Source: Clostridiales bacterium
Lineage (GTDB): Bacteria > Bacillota > Clostridia > Peptostreptococcales > Anaerovoracaceae
DNA length: 5,785 bases
Direction: 5' to 3'
Assembly: GCA_009785435.1 (NCBI GenBank)
Contig: WQWG01000045.1
Span: forward strand, 1 to 5,785
This document shows positions 1 to 5,765 of this stretch, one piece after another. The notes beneath the pieces were generated by a model. That model was not told the origin of the DNA and did no database searches. It saw nothing but the letters and a program-made list of their open reading frames with translations. Position numbers and translations under genes: made by a program. Within the stretch, counting starts at the first letter, position 1. The number at the start of each line of letters is the position of its first letter.

Positions 1-429
1 CGCAGATTTGGGTTCGTCTTCGAAATACTCGTTTACACCCTGTATGGGCTTGCGACCATCCAAAAGTGCGCCGCCTGTCAAAAAACGTTCCAAATGATCG
101 GGAATCTCCATCTTGTTTTTGTTCCCGATGACGATATCCACCCCATCAATCGCCGCCGCTTCCTCCGGTTTGATTTCCGCATAACAACCGGTCACCGCGA
201 TGACGCACGCCGGGTTTATCTTCTTGGCACGCCTGATGTATTGTCTGGATTTGCGGTCTGCAAGACTCGTCACCGTACAGGTATTGATGATATAAATATC
301 TGCAAGACCGTCTTCTTGGGCAACCTCATATCCCCTGCTCACAAGACGCTCTTTCAGCGCTTCTGTTTCATATTGATTTACTTTGCAGCCCAGCGTATGA
401 AATGCAATCTTTAAATTTTTTTTATCCAT
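1..429 (-). CDS. mtaB: tRNA (N6-L-threonylcarbamoyladenosine-C2)-methylthiotransferase MtaB, N-terminal part (3' end outside window)
   Basis: Reading the minus strand from the ATG at 429 gives 143 open codons that run off the left edge. This is the N-terminal MTTase (UPF0004) domain of a radical-SAM methylthiotransferase. The motif TLGCKVNQYETEA (residues 12-24) is the MtaB/YqeV form; MiaB and RimO differ here. NTCTVT (49-54) and TGCYAE (80-85) follow. Cys15, Cys51 and Cys82 are the expected ligands of the auxiliary 4Fe-4S cluster. The CxxxCxxC radical-SAM motif and the TRAM domain would lie beyond the window. The family adds a methylthio group to t6A37 of ANN-decoding tRNAs, giving ms2t6A, in the cytoplasm. 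The start is the only sensible one, because an in-frame stop lies a few codons upstream; AAAGGG abuts the ATG, so the ribosome binding site is weak or unusually close. It lies 38 bases downstream of the Fic gene on the same strand, with no terminator visible between them, so the two may share a transcript. Confidence 0.95.
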   Translation of the reverse strand, partial: MDKKNLKIAFHTLGCKVNQYETEALKERLVSRGYEVAQEDGLADIYIINTCTVTSLADRKSRQYIRRAKKINPACVIAVTGCYAEIKPEEAAAIDGVDIVIGNKNKMEIPDHLERFLTGGALLDGRKPIQGVNEYFEDEPKSA

Positions 430-467
430 CCCTTTAATTCTTTGTTAAACAACTGCAAAAACATACT

Positions 468-1214
468 TTATCTACCGTTTGCCCGTATTGCCTGTATCAG
501 CCCCACCAGTTCCTCATGCTCATATCTCGTAATCAGATTATACATTTCCTGTATGCCCCTCTCTGTTACGATGTCATACTGGCGAAAGCAGCGGTAATAC
601 TGCGAAACATCATTATTTTTAATATTGATTGGCAGGAAGCCGGCTTGCATAAGCTGCAAGTTGATTAACATGCGCCCTGTGCGCCCATTTCCGTCTATGA
701 ACGGGTGTATATTTTCAAAACGCAAGTGAAATAAGGCAACTTGCCGCAATACATCCGTTTCGTCAATCTCAAAAAGCATATGGATGCCATCATCGATACG
801 CTCCGCTTCCGGCATTTGCTTCGCACCTACAAAGACAGGCGTTTTTCTGAACACGCCCGCATTTTCCTCATCGAAAAACAACACACGTTTATGGATATCA
901 AGTATTGTTTCTTTTGCCATGTTCGGCAAAGCCAGCACATAATCCCACGCCTTGTTGCTTCCGATTACTTCCATATTATGAATCGCCGAATAGTTTTCAA
1001 GGAACGTGTTGGAATTGATGATATAGGCCGTGTCGTTATGAGTAATCGGGTTTCCCTCAATCGCGTTTGTATGATAGATATAGGACGAGCGGAAATCATC
1101 AAAATACCGCGTCACAACTGCAGAGTACGGACGCTCTGAAACCAACTCTTTGTATTCGTTTCTGAGCGCAAGCAATGATTCCGTATGAATATCCGGGTAC
1201 CATGTATTTTTCAT
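468..1214 (-). CDS. Fic family protein (probable protein AMPylase, class II autoinhibited)
   Basis: A 248-residue protein with a complete Fic core motif, HPFIDGNGRTGR, at residues 170-181. His170 is the catalytic base, Asp174 the Mg2+ ligand, and the GNGRTGR loop binds the nucleotide phosphates. TNAIEG at 49-54 matches the [S/T]xxxE[G/N] inhibitory motif. It lies N-terminal to the Fic core, which defines class II Fic proteins, where the Glu (here Glu53) blocks productive ATP binding. Residues about 121-138 (VFRK...VGAKQMPEA) look like the flap that positions the target protein. The family usually transfers AMP to a hydroxyl side chain of a target protein; the target here is unknown. An upstream TTG at 1232 is in frame, but AGGAGAG at 1219-1225 sits 4 bases before the ATG at 1214 and fixes that start. 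No antitoxin-like partner gene is adjacent. The C-terminal ~50 residues may form a small helical target-recognition region; this is inferred. Confidence 0.93.
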   Translation of the reverse strand: MKNTWYPDIHTESLLALRNEYKELVSERPYSAVVTRYFDDFRSSYIYHTNAIEGNPITHNDTAYIINSNTFLENYSAIHNMEVIGSNKAWDYVLALPNMAKETILDIHKRVLFFDEENAGVFRKTPVFVGAKQMPEAERIDDGIHMLFEIDETDVLRQVALFHLRFENIHPFIDGNGRTGRMLINLQLMQAGFLPINIKNNDVSQYYRCFRQYDIVTERGIQEMYNLITRYEHEELVGLIQAIRANGR

Positions 1215-1218
1215 CGAA

Positions 1219-1225
1219 CTCTCCT
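1219..1225 (-). promoter_or_regulatory. Shine-Dalgarno site of the Fic gene
   Basis: AGGAGAG on the minus strand lies four bases from the ATG at 1214 (six from its AGGAG core). It rules out the in-frame TTG at 1232 as the main start, because that codon lies upstream of this site. Confidence 0.8.
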
Positions 1226-1236
1226 GTCGCAAATGT

Positions 1237-1254
1237 TGTAGTTATCATACTACA
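1237..1254. repeat. Perfect inverted repeat over the fic -10 box, candidate operator
   Basis: TGTAGT (1237-1242) and ACTACA (1249-1254) are perfect reverse complements separated by six bases. The palindrome covers the -10 box and the predicted start point of fic. Binding by a dimeric repressor there would block the promoter. No regulator gene is seen in the window, and a 6-bp arm can arise by chance, so the operator role is inferred. Confidence 0.4.
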
Positions 1255-1272
1255 TATTTGTGCAATTATCAA
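1244..1272 (-). promoter_or_regulatory. Probable sigma-A type promoter of the Fic gene
   Basis: On the minus strand, TTGATA (-35, at 1267-1272) is followed after exactly 17 bases by TATGAT (-10, at 1244-1249). Each hexamer differs from the housekeeping consensus at one position. The expected transcription start is near 1237, giving a leader of about 23 bases before the ATG at 1214. Because mtaB follows Fic on the same strand with no obvious terminator, this promoter may also transcribe mtaB. I found no equally good promoter facing the plus-strand gene. Confidence 0.7.
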
Positions 1273-1318
1273 TGCAACAAACCGAAAAAAGCAACGTCTA
1301 ATGAATTGAGGTGATATG

Positions 1319-1927
1319 ATGAAAAAATTGATTATGCTTACAATCGTTCTGACGATGCTATTCACTCTTTCCAATCCGGTGCAGGTTTGGGCATGTTGGA
1401 TGGCACCTGAGCCATTTGAGATTGTTTCCGATGATGGAAGCAAAGTCTTTGTGTTCATTCCTGTCGAAAATAGCACAGATAGCGCTTACGCTGCGGTTTA
1501 TGAAATCATCGAGAACGAACGTCATCTGGTTTATTCGGTTGAAGATTTATCCTCCTTTGCGTATAAAGGCAACTTCCATTTTTCAACGGACATGAGGCAT
1601 TTCGCTCGCATATTTCCGGGACACGGCATGTCTACTTTTGAAGTTTTTTCTTACGGCATCCGAACAAGAGTCGTCCTGAGAAGCGATTTTATTGAAAACT
1701 ATGACAGCATAGAAGCTTATATGAGCATTGGACCGGCCTACACAGTGACTTGGCGAATCGAAGAAAATTCAGTCCAAAACACCACCATTACAATCCACAC
1801 CGATGAAGACAACGTTTTCTTTTTCGACCTTGCAACCGCAAGATTTGATTCAGAAAATATCTTGCCGGTTCACGCAGTCGCTTTGATCATGCCAAGCATG
1901 CTTCCCTTTTTACGTCATTTTCTTTAA
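1319..1927 (+). CDS. Small exported protein of unknown function
   Basis: A 202-residue protein that I cannot assign to a characterised family. It begins with MKK, a hydrophobic stretch (about residues 4-17) and a polar stretch ending in VWA, which together look like a Sec signal peptide cleaved near residue 25. The only cysteine in the protein comes immediately after, followed by WMAPEPFE. VWAC is a poor lipobox because of the Trp, so a lipoprotein is possible but not favoured. The rest is rich in beta-prone and aromatic residues (for example KVFVFIPVE, TYPE segments such as TVTWRIEE and NVFFFDLAT), suggesting an all-beta extracellular domain. The C-terminus (about 180-202) is hydrophobic and ends in FLRHFL. 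Two ATGs are adjacent (1316 and 1319); GAGG at 1308-1311 lies seven bases from the second, which I chose. It is divergent from Fic and 29 bases upstream of the small-protein gene, so it may head a plus-strand operon with the genes to 4021. Confidence 0.75.
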   Translation: MKKLIMLTIVLTMLFTLSNPVQVWACWMAPEPFEIVSDDGSKVFVFIPVENSTDSAYAAVYEIIENERHLVYSVEDLSSFAYKGNFHFSTDMRHFARIFPGHGMSTFEVFSYGIRTRVVLRSDFIENYDSIEAYMSIGPAYTVTWRIEENSVQNTTITIHTDEDNVFFFDLATARFDSENILPVHAVALIMPSMLPFLRHFL

Positions 1928-1931
1928 TCCC

Positions 1932-1956
1932 CCCCATATACTATCTGTATAAGGGG
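1932..1956 (+). promoter_or_regulatory. Hairpin over the ribosome binding site of the small-protein gene
   Basis: The arms at 1932-1941 (CCCCATATAC) and 1947-1956 (GTATAAGGGG) pair at nine of ten positions, with one A-A mismatch and a five-base loop. The purine-rich 3' arm, AAGGGG, is the only Shine-Dalgarno-like sequence for the following gene and directly abuts its ATG. No T-run follows on either strand, so it is not an intrinsic terminator. It could hide the ribosome binding site or act as an RNA processing or stability element; which one is inference. A TATACT at 1937-1942 resembles a -10 box but has no matching -35. Confidence 0.5.
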
Positions 1957-2133
1957 ATGATTCTATTGTATACAGAGGGATTAATTGCATCGATATCCGC
2001 CGTTGCGCTGGCTCTATCAAAAAATTTATCCGATGATGAATTGGCTTTGCTTGCTGCTGTTTTCTTGCAGCTCGGAGATACCCTTACGACGATCGCTGTT
2101 TTAAAGCAGTGTGAAGAAACAGAAAAATCGTAA
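1957..2133 (+). CDS. Small conserved-looking protein, DUF6774-like, function unknown
   Basis: A 58-residue open frame from the ATG at 1957 to the TAA at 2131-2133. It has a composition typical of a real protein: a hydrophobic helix (LIASISAVALALSK, residues 9-22), then an acidic turn (NLSDDELALL), then AVFLQLGDTLTTIAVLK (34-50) and a charged tail. The pattern of SDDELALLAAVFLQLGDTL resembles short clostridial proteins that I associate with DUF6774; this is from memory, not a search. No function is known to me. Start choice is open: AAGGGG directly abuts the ATG with no spacer, whereas TTG at 1966 (codon 4) stands nine bases from it and would give a 55-residue protein beginning MYTEGLIAS. The 3' end overlaps the next gene by 23 bases if that gene starts at GTG 2111, so translation of the two may be coupled. 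No signal peptide is evident; the helix could be membrane-associated or an amphipathic packing surface. Confidence 0.72.
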   Translation: MILLYTEGLIASISAVALALSKNLSDDELALLAAVFLQLGDTLTTIAVLKQCEETEKS

Positions 2134-4021
2134 CACATCATTGCATTTTCACGGGCAATCGCTCATACACTATCGTATGCGTATTATAAAGAAACATAAA
2201 AAAAGGCAAAAAATCGTTTTGCTCAAAGTCATATGCCTCTGCTTCCTGTGCATTTCATTGGCTTTCGGACTCATGTCTATCCATGCGCTTCCCATCACAT
2301 TGGCCACGCTTGCCCCAAAGGACAGCGAAGCCATCAAGTGGGTAGACTTTAACGTCACCTATGAAGCGATGGCAAAGGCGATGGACATCGATATCAGGAG
2401 TTTTGGACAAGAGGTACACATCTGCTGGATCGACATACTCGCCTATCTCGGCGCGAAATATGGCGGCAATTTCCGGAATTATCGTTCGAAAGACATCGAA
2501 GCGCTTGTTGAAAGGCTGCAAAACGGTGAAACGATCGAAACAATCACAGCAGACATGAAGCATTTTGCTTTTTACAGAAGAGCATACGGCGCGGTACTGG
2601 CCGGTTTCATCGGCGAATACGAAATCGAACTGCAGGCCACAAACGGAGATCCCAATCGCATGGCATGGCAGCCAAAATATGGCCTGAAAGCCTTTTTTCC
2701 GATTGCTGAGGGTTTTTATTATACCCACTTCAATGATTTCGGCGTCAGCAGAAGCTATGGATTTAAACGGCGGCACCTCGGCCATGACCTGATGGTTCAG
2801 GTCGGCACGCCAGTCATCGCCATCGAAAGCGGCATCGTCGAAATCATGGGATGGAACCAATACGGCGGCTGGCGCATCGGAATACGAAGCTTTGACGGGT
2901 TGCGTTACTACTATTACGCGCACCTGCGCAAGGACCACCCGTTCAACAGCACCCTGCGTGAGGGGATGGTGGTCACAGCCGGAGATGTCATTGGCTATTC
3001 GGGCAGAACCGGCTACAGCATCAGAGAAAACGTAAACAACATCGCAACGCCGCACCTGCATGTCGGTATGCAACTTGTCTTCGAGGAGTCTGAAAAAGAA
3101 AGCCCCAACCAAATATGGATCGACCTGTATGCGATCTCCCGTCTCCTGTCCAAAAACCGCGCGACCGTCTATCGAAATGAAGAAAGCGGCGAATACTACA
3201 GAAAATATCGGTTTGCAGAGCCAAACTATTTCGTTGTCTCCACAAGAGAGCAGCGAGCGGCAACGGCGGAAGACCAAAGCGTAAGCGTCCCGATCATCAT
3301 GTACCACGGCCTGATCAAAGACAGGAAGCTGCAGACGCGCTATTTTATATGCCCCTCAGCGTTTGAAGAAGACTTAAAATACCTGCAACGAAACGGCTAT
3401 ACCACGATCGTCATGCAAGACCTGATCAATTTTGTTGATCACGGAACGCCCCTGCCCGAAAAACCGATCATTCTGACATTCGACGACGGCTATTACAACA
3501 ATTATCACTACGCATACCCGTTGCTTCAAAAATACAACAAAAGAGCGGTCTTTTCAATCATTGGCAAATACACAGAAGAATACAGCCTTGAACGCGAATT
3601 TCATGCGGCATATTCACATCTGTCATGGAACCACATCAATCAAATGATCATTACAGGGCACGGCGAATTTCAAAACCATACATTTAACATGCACACCTCC
3701 CACAAAGGCAGACAGGGTGCCGCGCAAAAACATGGCGAAAGCATCGAAGTATACAGCGGCATGCTCAACGATGACATCGGCAAGCTGCAAGACAGGATGA
3801 GAGAAATTACAGGATTGACACCCACAACGTTTACATATCCGTTCGGATTCATCAGCGACAGTTCCAGGGATATCCTGAAAGAAATGGGATTTCGGGCAAC
3901 ATTGAGCTGCAGGGAGGGCGTCAACCAAATCACAAGAAATCCTGATGATCTGTTTTCGCTGAAAAGATATCTCAGAAGCCCTGAACGTTCGGTTCAGGAA
4001 ATATTGTCAATAAATAATTGA
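2111..4021 (+). CDS. Membrane-anchored M23 peptidase / NodB-type polysaccharide deacetylase fusion
   Basis: A 636-residue protein with a lysine- and arginine-rich N-terminus and one hydrophobic segment (about 35-57), so it is a type II membrane or exported protein with its enzymes outside the cell. Residues about 70-200 match, from memory, the helical region preceding M23 domains in clostridial endopeptidases. The M23 domain (about 205-322) keeps its zinc and catalytic residues: His222 and Asp226 (HLGHD), His271 (YAHL), and His315 and His317 (HLH). M23 enzymes cut peptidoglycan cross-bridges or stem peptides. The NodB domain (about 393-625) opens with VPIIMYHG and has TFDDG (456-460; Asp458 base, Asp459 metal), HTFNMH (His523 and His528 metal) and TYPFG (575-579). 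The YPFG form and YHG opening resemble the IcaB/PgaB branch more than PgdA, so the substrate may be an N-acetylglucosamine polymer or the glycan strand. No clear C-terminal LxH motif is seen. The start is uncertain: GTG 2111 overlaps the preceding gene, ATG 2177 is the alternative, and neither has a good ribosome binding site. Confidence 0.93.
   Translation: MKKQKNRNTSLHFHGQSLIHYRMRIIKKHKKRQKIVLLKVICLCFLCISLAFGLMSIHALPITLATLAPKDSEAIKWVDFNVTYEAMAKAMDIDIRSFGQEVHICWIDILAYLGAKYGGNFRNYRSKDIEALVERLQNGETIETITADMKHFAFYRRAYGAVLAGFIGEYEIELQATNGDPNRMAWQPKYGLKAFFPIAEGFYYTHFNDFGVSRSYGFKRRHLGHDLMVQVGTPVIAIESGIVEIMGWNQYGGWRIGIRSFDGLRYYYYAHLRKDHPFNSTLREGMVVTAGDVIGYSGRTGYSIRENVNNIATPHLHVGMQLVFEESEKESPNQIWIDLYAISRLLSKNRATVYRNEESGEYYRKYRFAEPNYFVVSTREQRAATAEDQSVSVPIIMYHGLIKDRKLQTRYFICPSAFEEDLKYLQRNGYTTIVMQDLINFVDHGTPLPEKPIILTFDDGYYNNYHYAYPLLQKYNKRAVFSIIGKYTEEYSLEREFHAAYSHLSWNHINQMIITGHGEFQNHTFNMHTSHKGRQGAAQKHGESIEVYSGMLNDDIGKLQDRMREITGLTPTTFTYPFGFISDSSRDILKEMGFRATLSCREGVNQITRNPDDLFSLKRYLRSPERSVQEILSINN
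3980..3998 (+). repeat. Perfect 7-bp hairpin in the 3' end of the peptidase/deacetylase gene
   Basis: CCTGAAC (3980-3986) and GTTCAGG (3992-3998) pair perfectly around a five-base loop, 20 bases before the stop codon. The sequence that follows on the plus strand is AT-rich (AAATATTGTCAATAAATAATTG) but has no T-run; only TATATTTTTATT at about 4033-4044 is T-rich. It may aid 3' end formation between the convergent genes, but it is not a standard intrinsic terminator and lies within coding sequence. Confidence 0.3.
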
Positions 4022-4047
4022 ACAGCAGCGTTTATATTTTTATTAAC

Positions 4048-4791
4048 TTACAATTCCAACTCATACATCACCATGGCAATCGACGCCGGACCGGCTGTTT
4101 CGGTTCGTAAAACCGTCTTTCCCAACGAAACAGCATCCGCGCCTGCGCTTTTTAACGCATTTGCTTCTTCATCCGAAAAGCCCCCTTCCGGACCGATCAC
4201 GATCGCCAAAGTCTGCGGTTTTTCGTTGAGATTTCTCAGCGCGTTTTTGATGGAACGGCCATCTTCATTCTCATAGGGAAACAACACAACGTCAAACGCA
4301 CCGGAAGCAAATCGATCGATCATATCCGAAAACAAGATTTCTTTTTCGATTTTCGGAATCACACCACGTCTGCATTGCTTAACCGCCTCGCCTGCTACCT
4401 TCTGCCAGCGCTCTATTTTCTTTGCAAAATTTTCATTGCGCGAAACAACAGTCCGCGCCGTAAAAACCGGAACGATGCCAGATACACCAAGCTCGACCGA
4501 TTTCTGTATAATGGTTTCCATCTTGCCTTGCTTGGGAATCCCTTGAAACAGCGTGATTTTCAGCACAGGCTCAGACGAAAATTTCTGCTTGTCCAAAATT
4601 TTTGCTCGTATTTCACTCGCTGAAATAGCAGTCAATTCAACGCGATATTCCCACGTATCAGAATCCGAAATATCAAGAACCGCACCCTCTTTTAAACGCA
4701 ACACTTTCGTGATGTGGTGCATGTCTTCACGATCGTTTATGATGATCTCATCCGCAAGGACATTTTCTTTGCTTACAAAAAATCGGTTCAT
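4048..4791 (-). CDS. rsmE: 16S rRNA (uracil1498-N3)-methyltransferase RsmE
   Basis: A 247-residue protein of normal family length. The N-terminal PUA-like RNA-binding domain starts MNRFFV and includes HHITKVLRLKEG (25-36). The C-terminal SPOUT (trefoil-knot) methyltransferase domain contains QKSVELGV (96-103), EAVKQCRR (135-142), IGPEGGFSDEE (199-209) and SLGKTVLRTETA (222-233), the last two forming the S-adenosylmethionine site. It methylates N3 of U1498 in helix 44 of 16S rRNA, acting on the assembled 30S subunit. An in-frame start at 4827 would add 12 residues, but ATG 4791 matches the conserved N-terminus, overlaps the prmA stop as ATGA, and has AAGGAA just upstream. It is co-transcribed with prmA by this overlap. 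The 3' end faces the peptidase/deacetylase gene with only 26 bases between the two stops. In relatives mtaB commonly follows directly; here it does not. Confidence 0.97.
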   Translation of the reverse strand: MNRFFVSKENVLADEIIINDREDMHHITKVLRLKEGAVLDISDSDTWEYRVELTAISASEIRAKILDKQKFSSEPVLKITLFQGIPKQGKMETIIQKSVELGVSGIVPVFTARTVVSRNENFAKKIERWQKVAGEAVKQCRRGVIPKIEKEILFSDMIDRFASGAFDVVLFPYENEDGRSIKNALRNLNEKPQTLAIVIGPEGGFSDEEANALKSAGADAVSLGKTVLRTETAGPASIAMVMYELEL

Positions 4792-5765
4792 CTTGTTTCC
4801 TTGATGCGCGCCAACATTGCGCACCATTCACCTTCTTCCAATACATCGACGATCGCAAAACCTGCGCGTTTTAGACCTGCTTTCACTTCCTCCAGTTTAT
4901 CGATCAAAATGCCGGATGACACAAACAATCCACCGGAGGCAAGGTTTTTATGCACGTCTTCCGCAAGCAGCACGACCATATCCGCCATCAAATTGGCGAC
5001 AACCAAATCCGCTTTTAAATCGACGCCTTTCGTTAAATCGCCTGCGAAAATTCGTATTTTATCGTCAAGCCCGTTGCACTGTACGTTTTCTTTTGCAATC
5101 GCAACCGCCTGCGGGTCTATCTCGATGCCCAAAACATCTTCCGCACCCAAAAGAGCCGCCGCGATCGACAATATGCCCGACCCGCACCCGATGTCCAAAA
5201 CCGACTTGAATTGCCCCGCGTAACGCTCCATAAACTTGATGCACATCGACGTCGTCGGATGCGTACCTGTCCCAAAAGCCATACCGGGATCCAGTTCGAT
5301 CACAAGCTCATCGGCCTTGCGCTTATATTCTTCCCATGTGGGTTTGATCACAATGCGATCCGTCACCTTGGATGGTTTGAAAAATTCTTTCCAATTGTCT
5401 TTCCACGTATTGTCGTCAACGGTATTCTCTTCAATAGACAGCCGGCCAAGCGAAACACCTTCTCCAAAGAAACCTTCTGCCTCTTTGTCTTTCAGTTCCA
5501 TGGCCGCAAGCTTGATCTTCTGTAATGTCTTCATTCCCTCGTCATTGTCTTCAAGATACAGAACAATATTGGGTTCATTGCCCTCCATGGCGAGAACGTT
5601 TTCATCGATGTAATCCCAGTCATACGCATTTTTTTTATTGCGCAGTTCCGTAATTTCAGTCGGATCTTCAATCACGAAATCGGTCAGCCCGATTTCCATG
5701 AGCATTGAAGCCAAAGGCTCAATTCCCTGCTTGCTTGTAAATATTTTCGTCTCGATAAATTTCAT
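4788..5765 (-). CDS. prmA: Ribosomal protein L11 methyltransferase PrmA
   Basis: A 325-residue class I S-adenosylmethionine-dependent methyltransferase, complete from the ATG at 5765 to the TGA at 4788-4790. The N-terminal part (about 1-115) is the L11-binding domain. The linker carries WKDNWKEFFKP (121-131), characteristic of PrmA. The catalytic domain holds DPGMAFGTGTHPTT (159-172), the glycine-rich motif I DIGCGSGIL (191-199), the acidic IEIDP (214-218) that contacts the cofactor ribose, and VANLMAD (256-262) in the place of the family's NI-A motif. The length is slightly above the roughly 295-310 residues usual for the family, with the extra apparently in the N-terminal domain (about 35-110). 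The enzyme trimethylates the N-terminus and lysines of ribosomal protein L11. AGGGA at 5769-5773 lies three bases before the start. Only 20 bases of upstream sequence are present, so its promoter cannot be judged; in relatives dnaJ often precedes it. Confidence 0.97.
   Translation of the reverse strand: MKFIETKIFTSKQGIEPLASMLMEIGLTDFVIEDPTEITELRNKKNAYDWDYIDENVLAMEGNEPNIVLYLEDNDEGMKTLQKIKLAAMELKDKEAEGFFGEGVSLGRLSIEENTVDDNTWKDNWKEFFKPSKVTDRIVIKPTWEEYKRKADELVIELDPGMAFGTGTHPTTSMCIKFMERYAGQFKSVLDIGCGSGILSIAAALLGAEDVLGIEIDPQAVAIAKENVQCNGLDDKIRIFAGDLTKGVDLKADLVVANLMADMVVLLAEDVHKNLASGGLFVSSGILIDKLEEVKAGLKRAGFAIVDVLEEGEWCAMLARIKETR

Noticed and set aside
94..414. A 106-codon plus-strand open frame
   Set aside because: It lies opposite the mtaB N-terminus, whose cysteine motifs are unmistakable on the minus strand.
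468..1214. Fic as part of a two-gene toxin-antitoxin pair
   Set aside because: No small antitoxin gene flanks it, and the inhibitory motif is already inside the Fic protein itself.
1215..1232. Upstream TTG start for the Fic gene, adding six residues
   Set aside because: The AGGAGAG ribosome binding site lies downstream of that TTG and at correct spacing for the ATG at 1214.
1099..1476. A 125-codon minus-strand open frame spanning the divergent region and the secreted-protein gene
   Set aside because: It overlaps the start of fic in another frame, crosses the fic promoter and has no recognisable protein character.
2255..3307. A 350-codon open frame on the minus strand inside the peptidase/deacetylase gene
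   Set aside because: It is antisense to clear M23 motifs, its translation resembles no known family, and it has no convincing start signal; it is a shadow of the plus-strand codon pattern.
3423..3441. Perfect 7-bp inverted repeat TGATCAA / TTGATCA
   Set aside because: It lies well inside the deacetylase coding region just before the TFDDG motif, has no T-run or regulatory context, and such repeats are expected by chance.
430..4047. The intervening block as a mobile element or genomic island with defined ends
   Set aside because: No integrase, transposase, terminal inverted repeats, target-site duplication or tRNA attachment site could be seen at either edge.
4714..5223. A 169-codon plus-strand open frame across rsmE and prmA
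   Set aside because: It is antisense to two genes with full motif sets and has a low-complexity, serine-rich translation.
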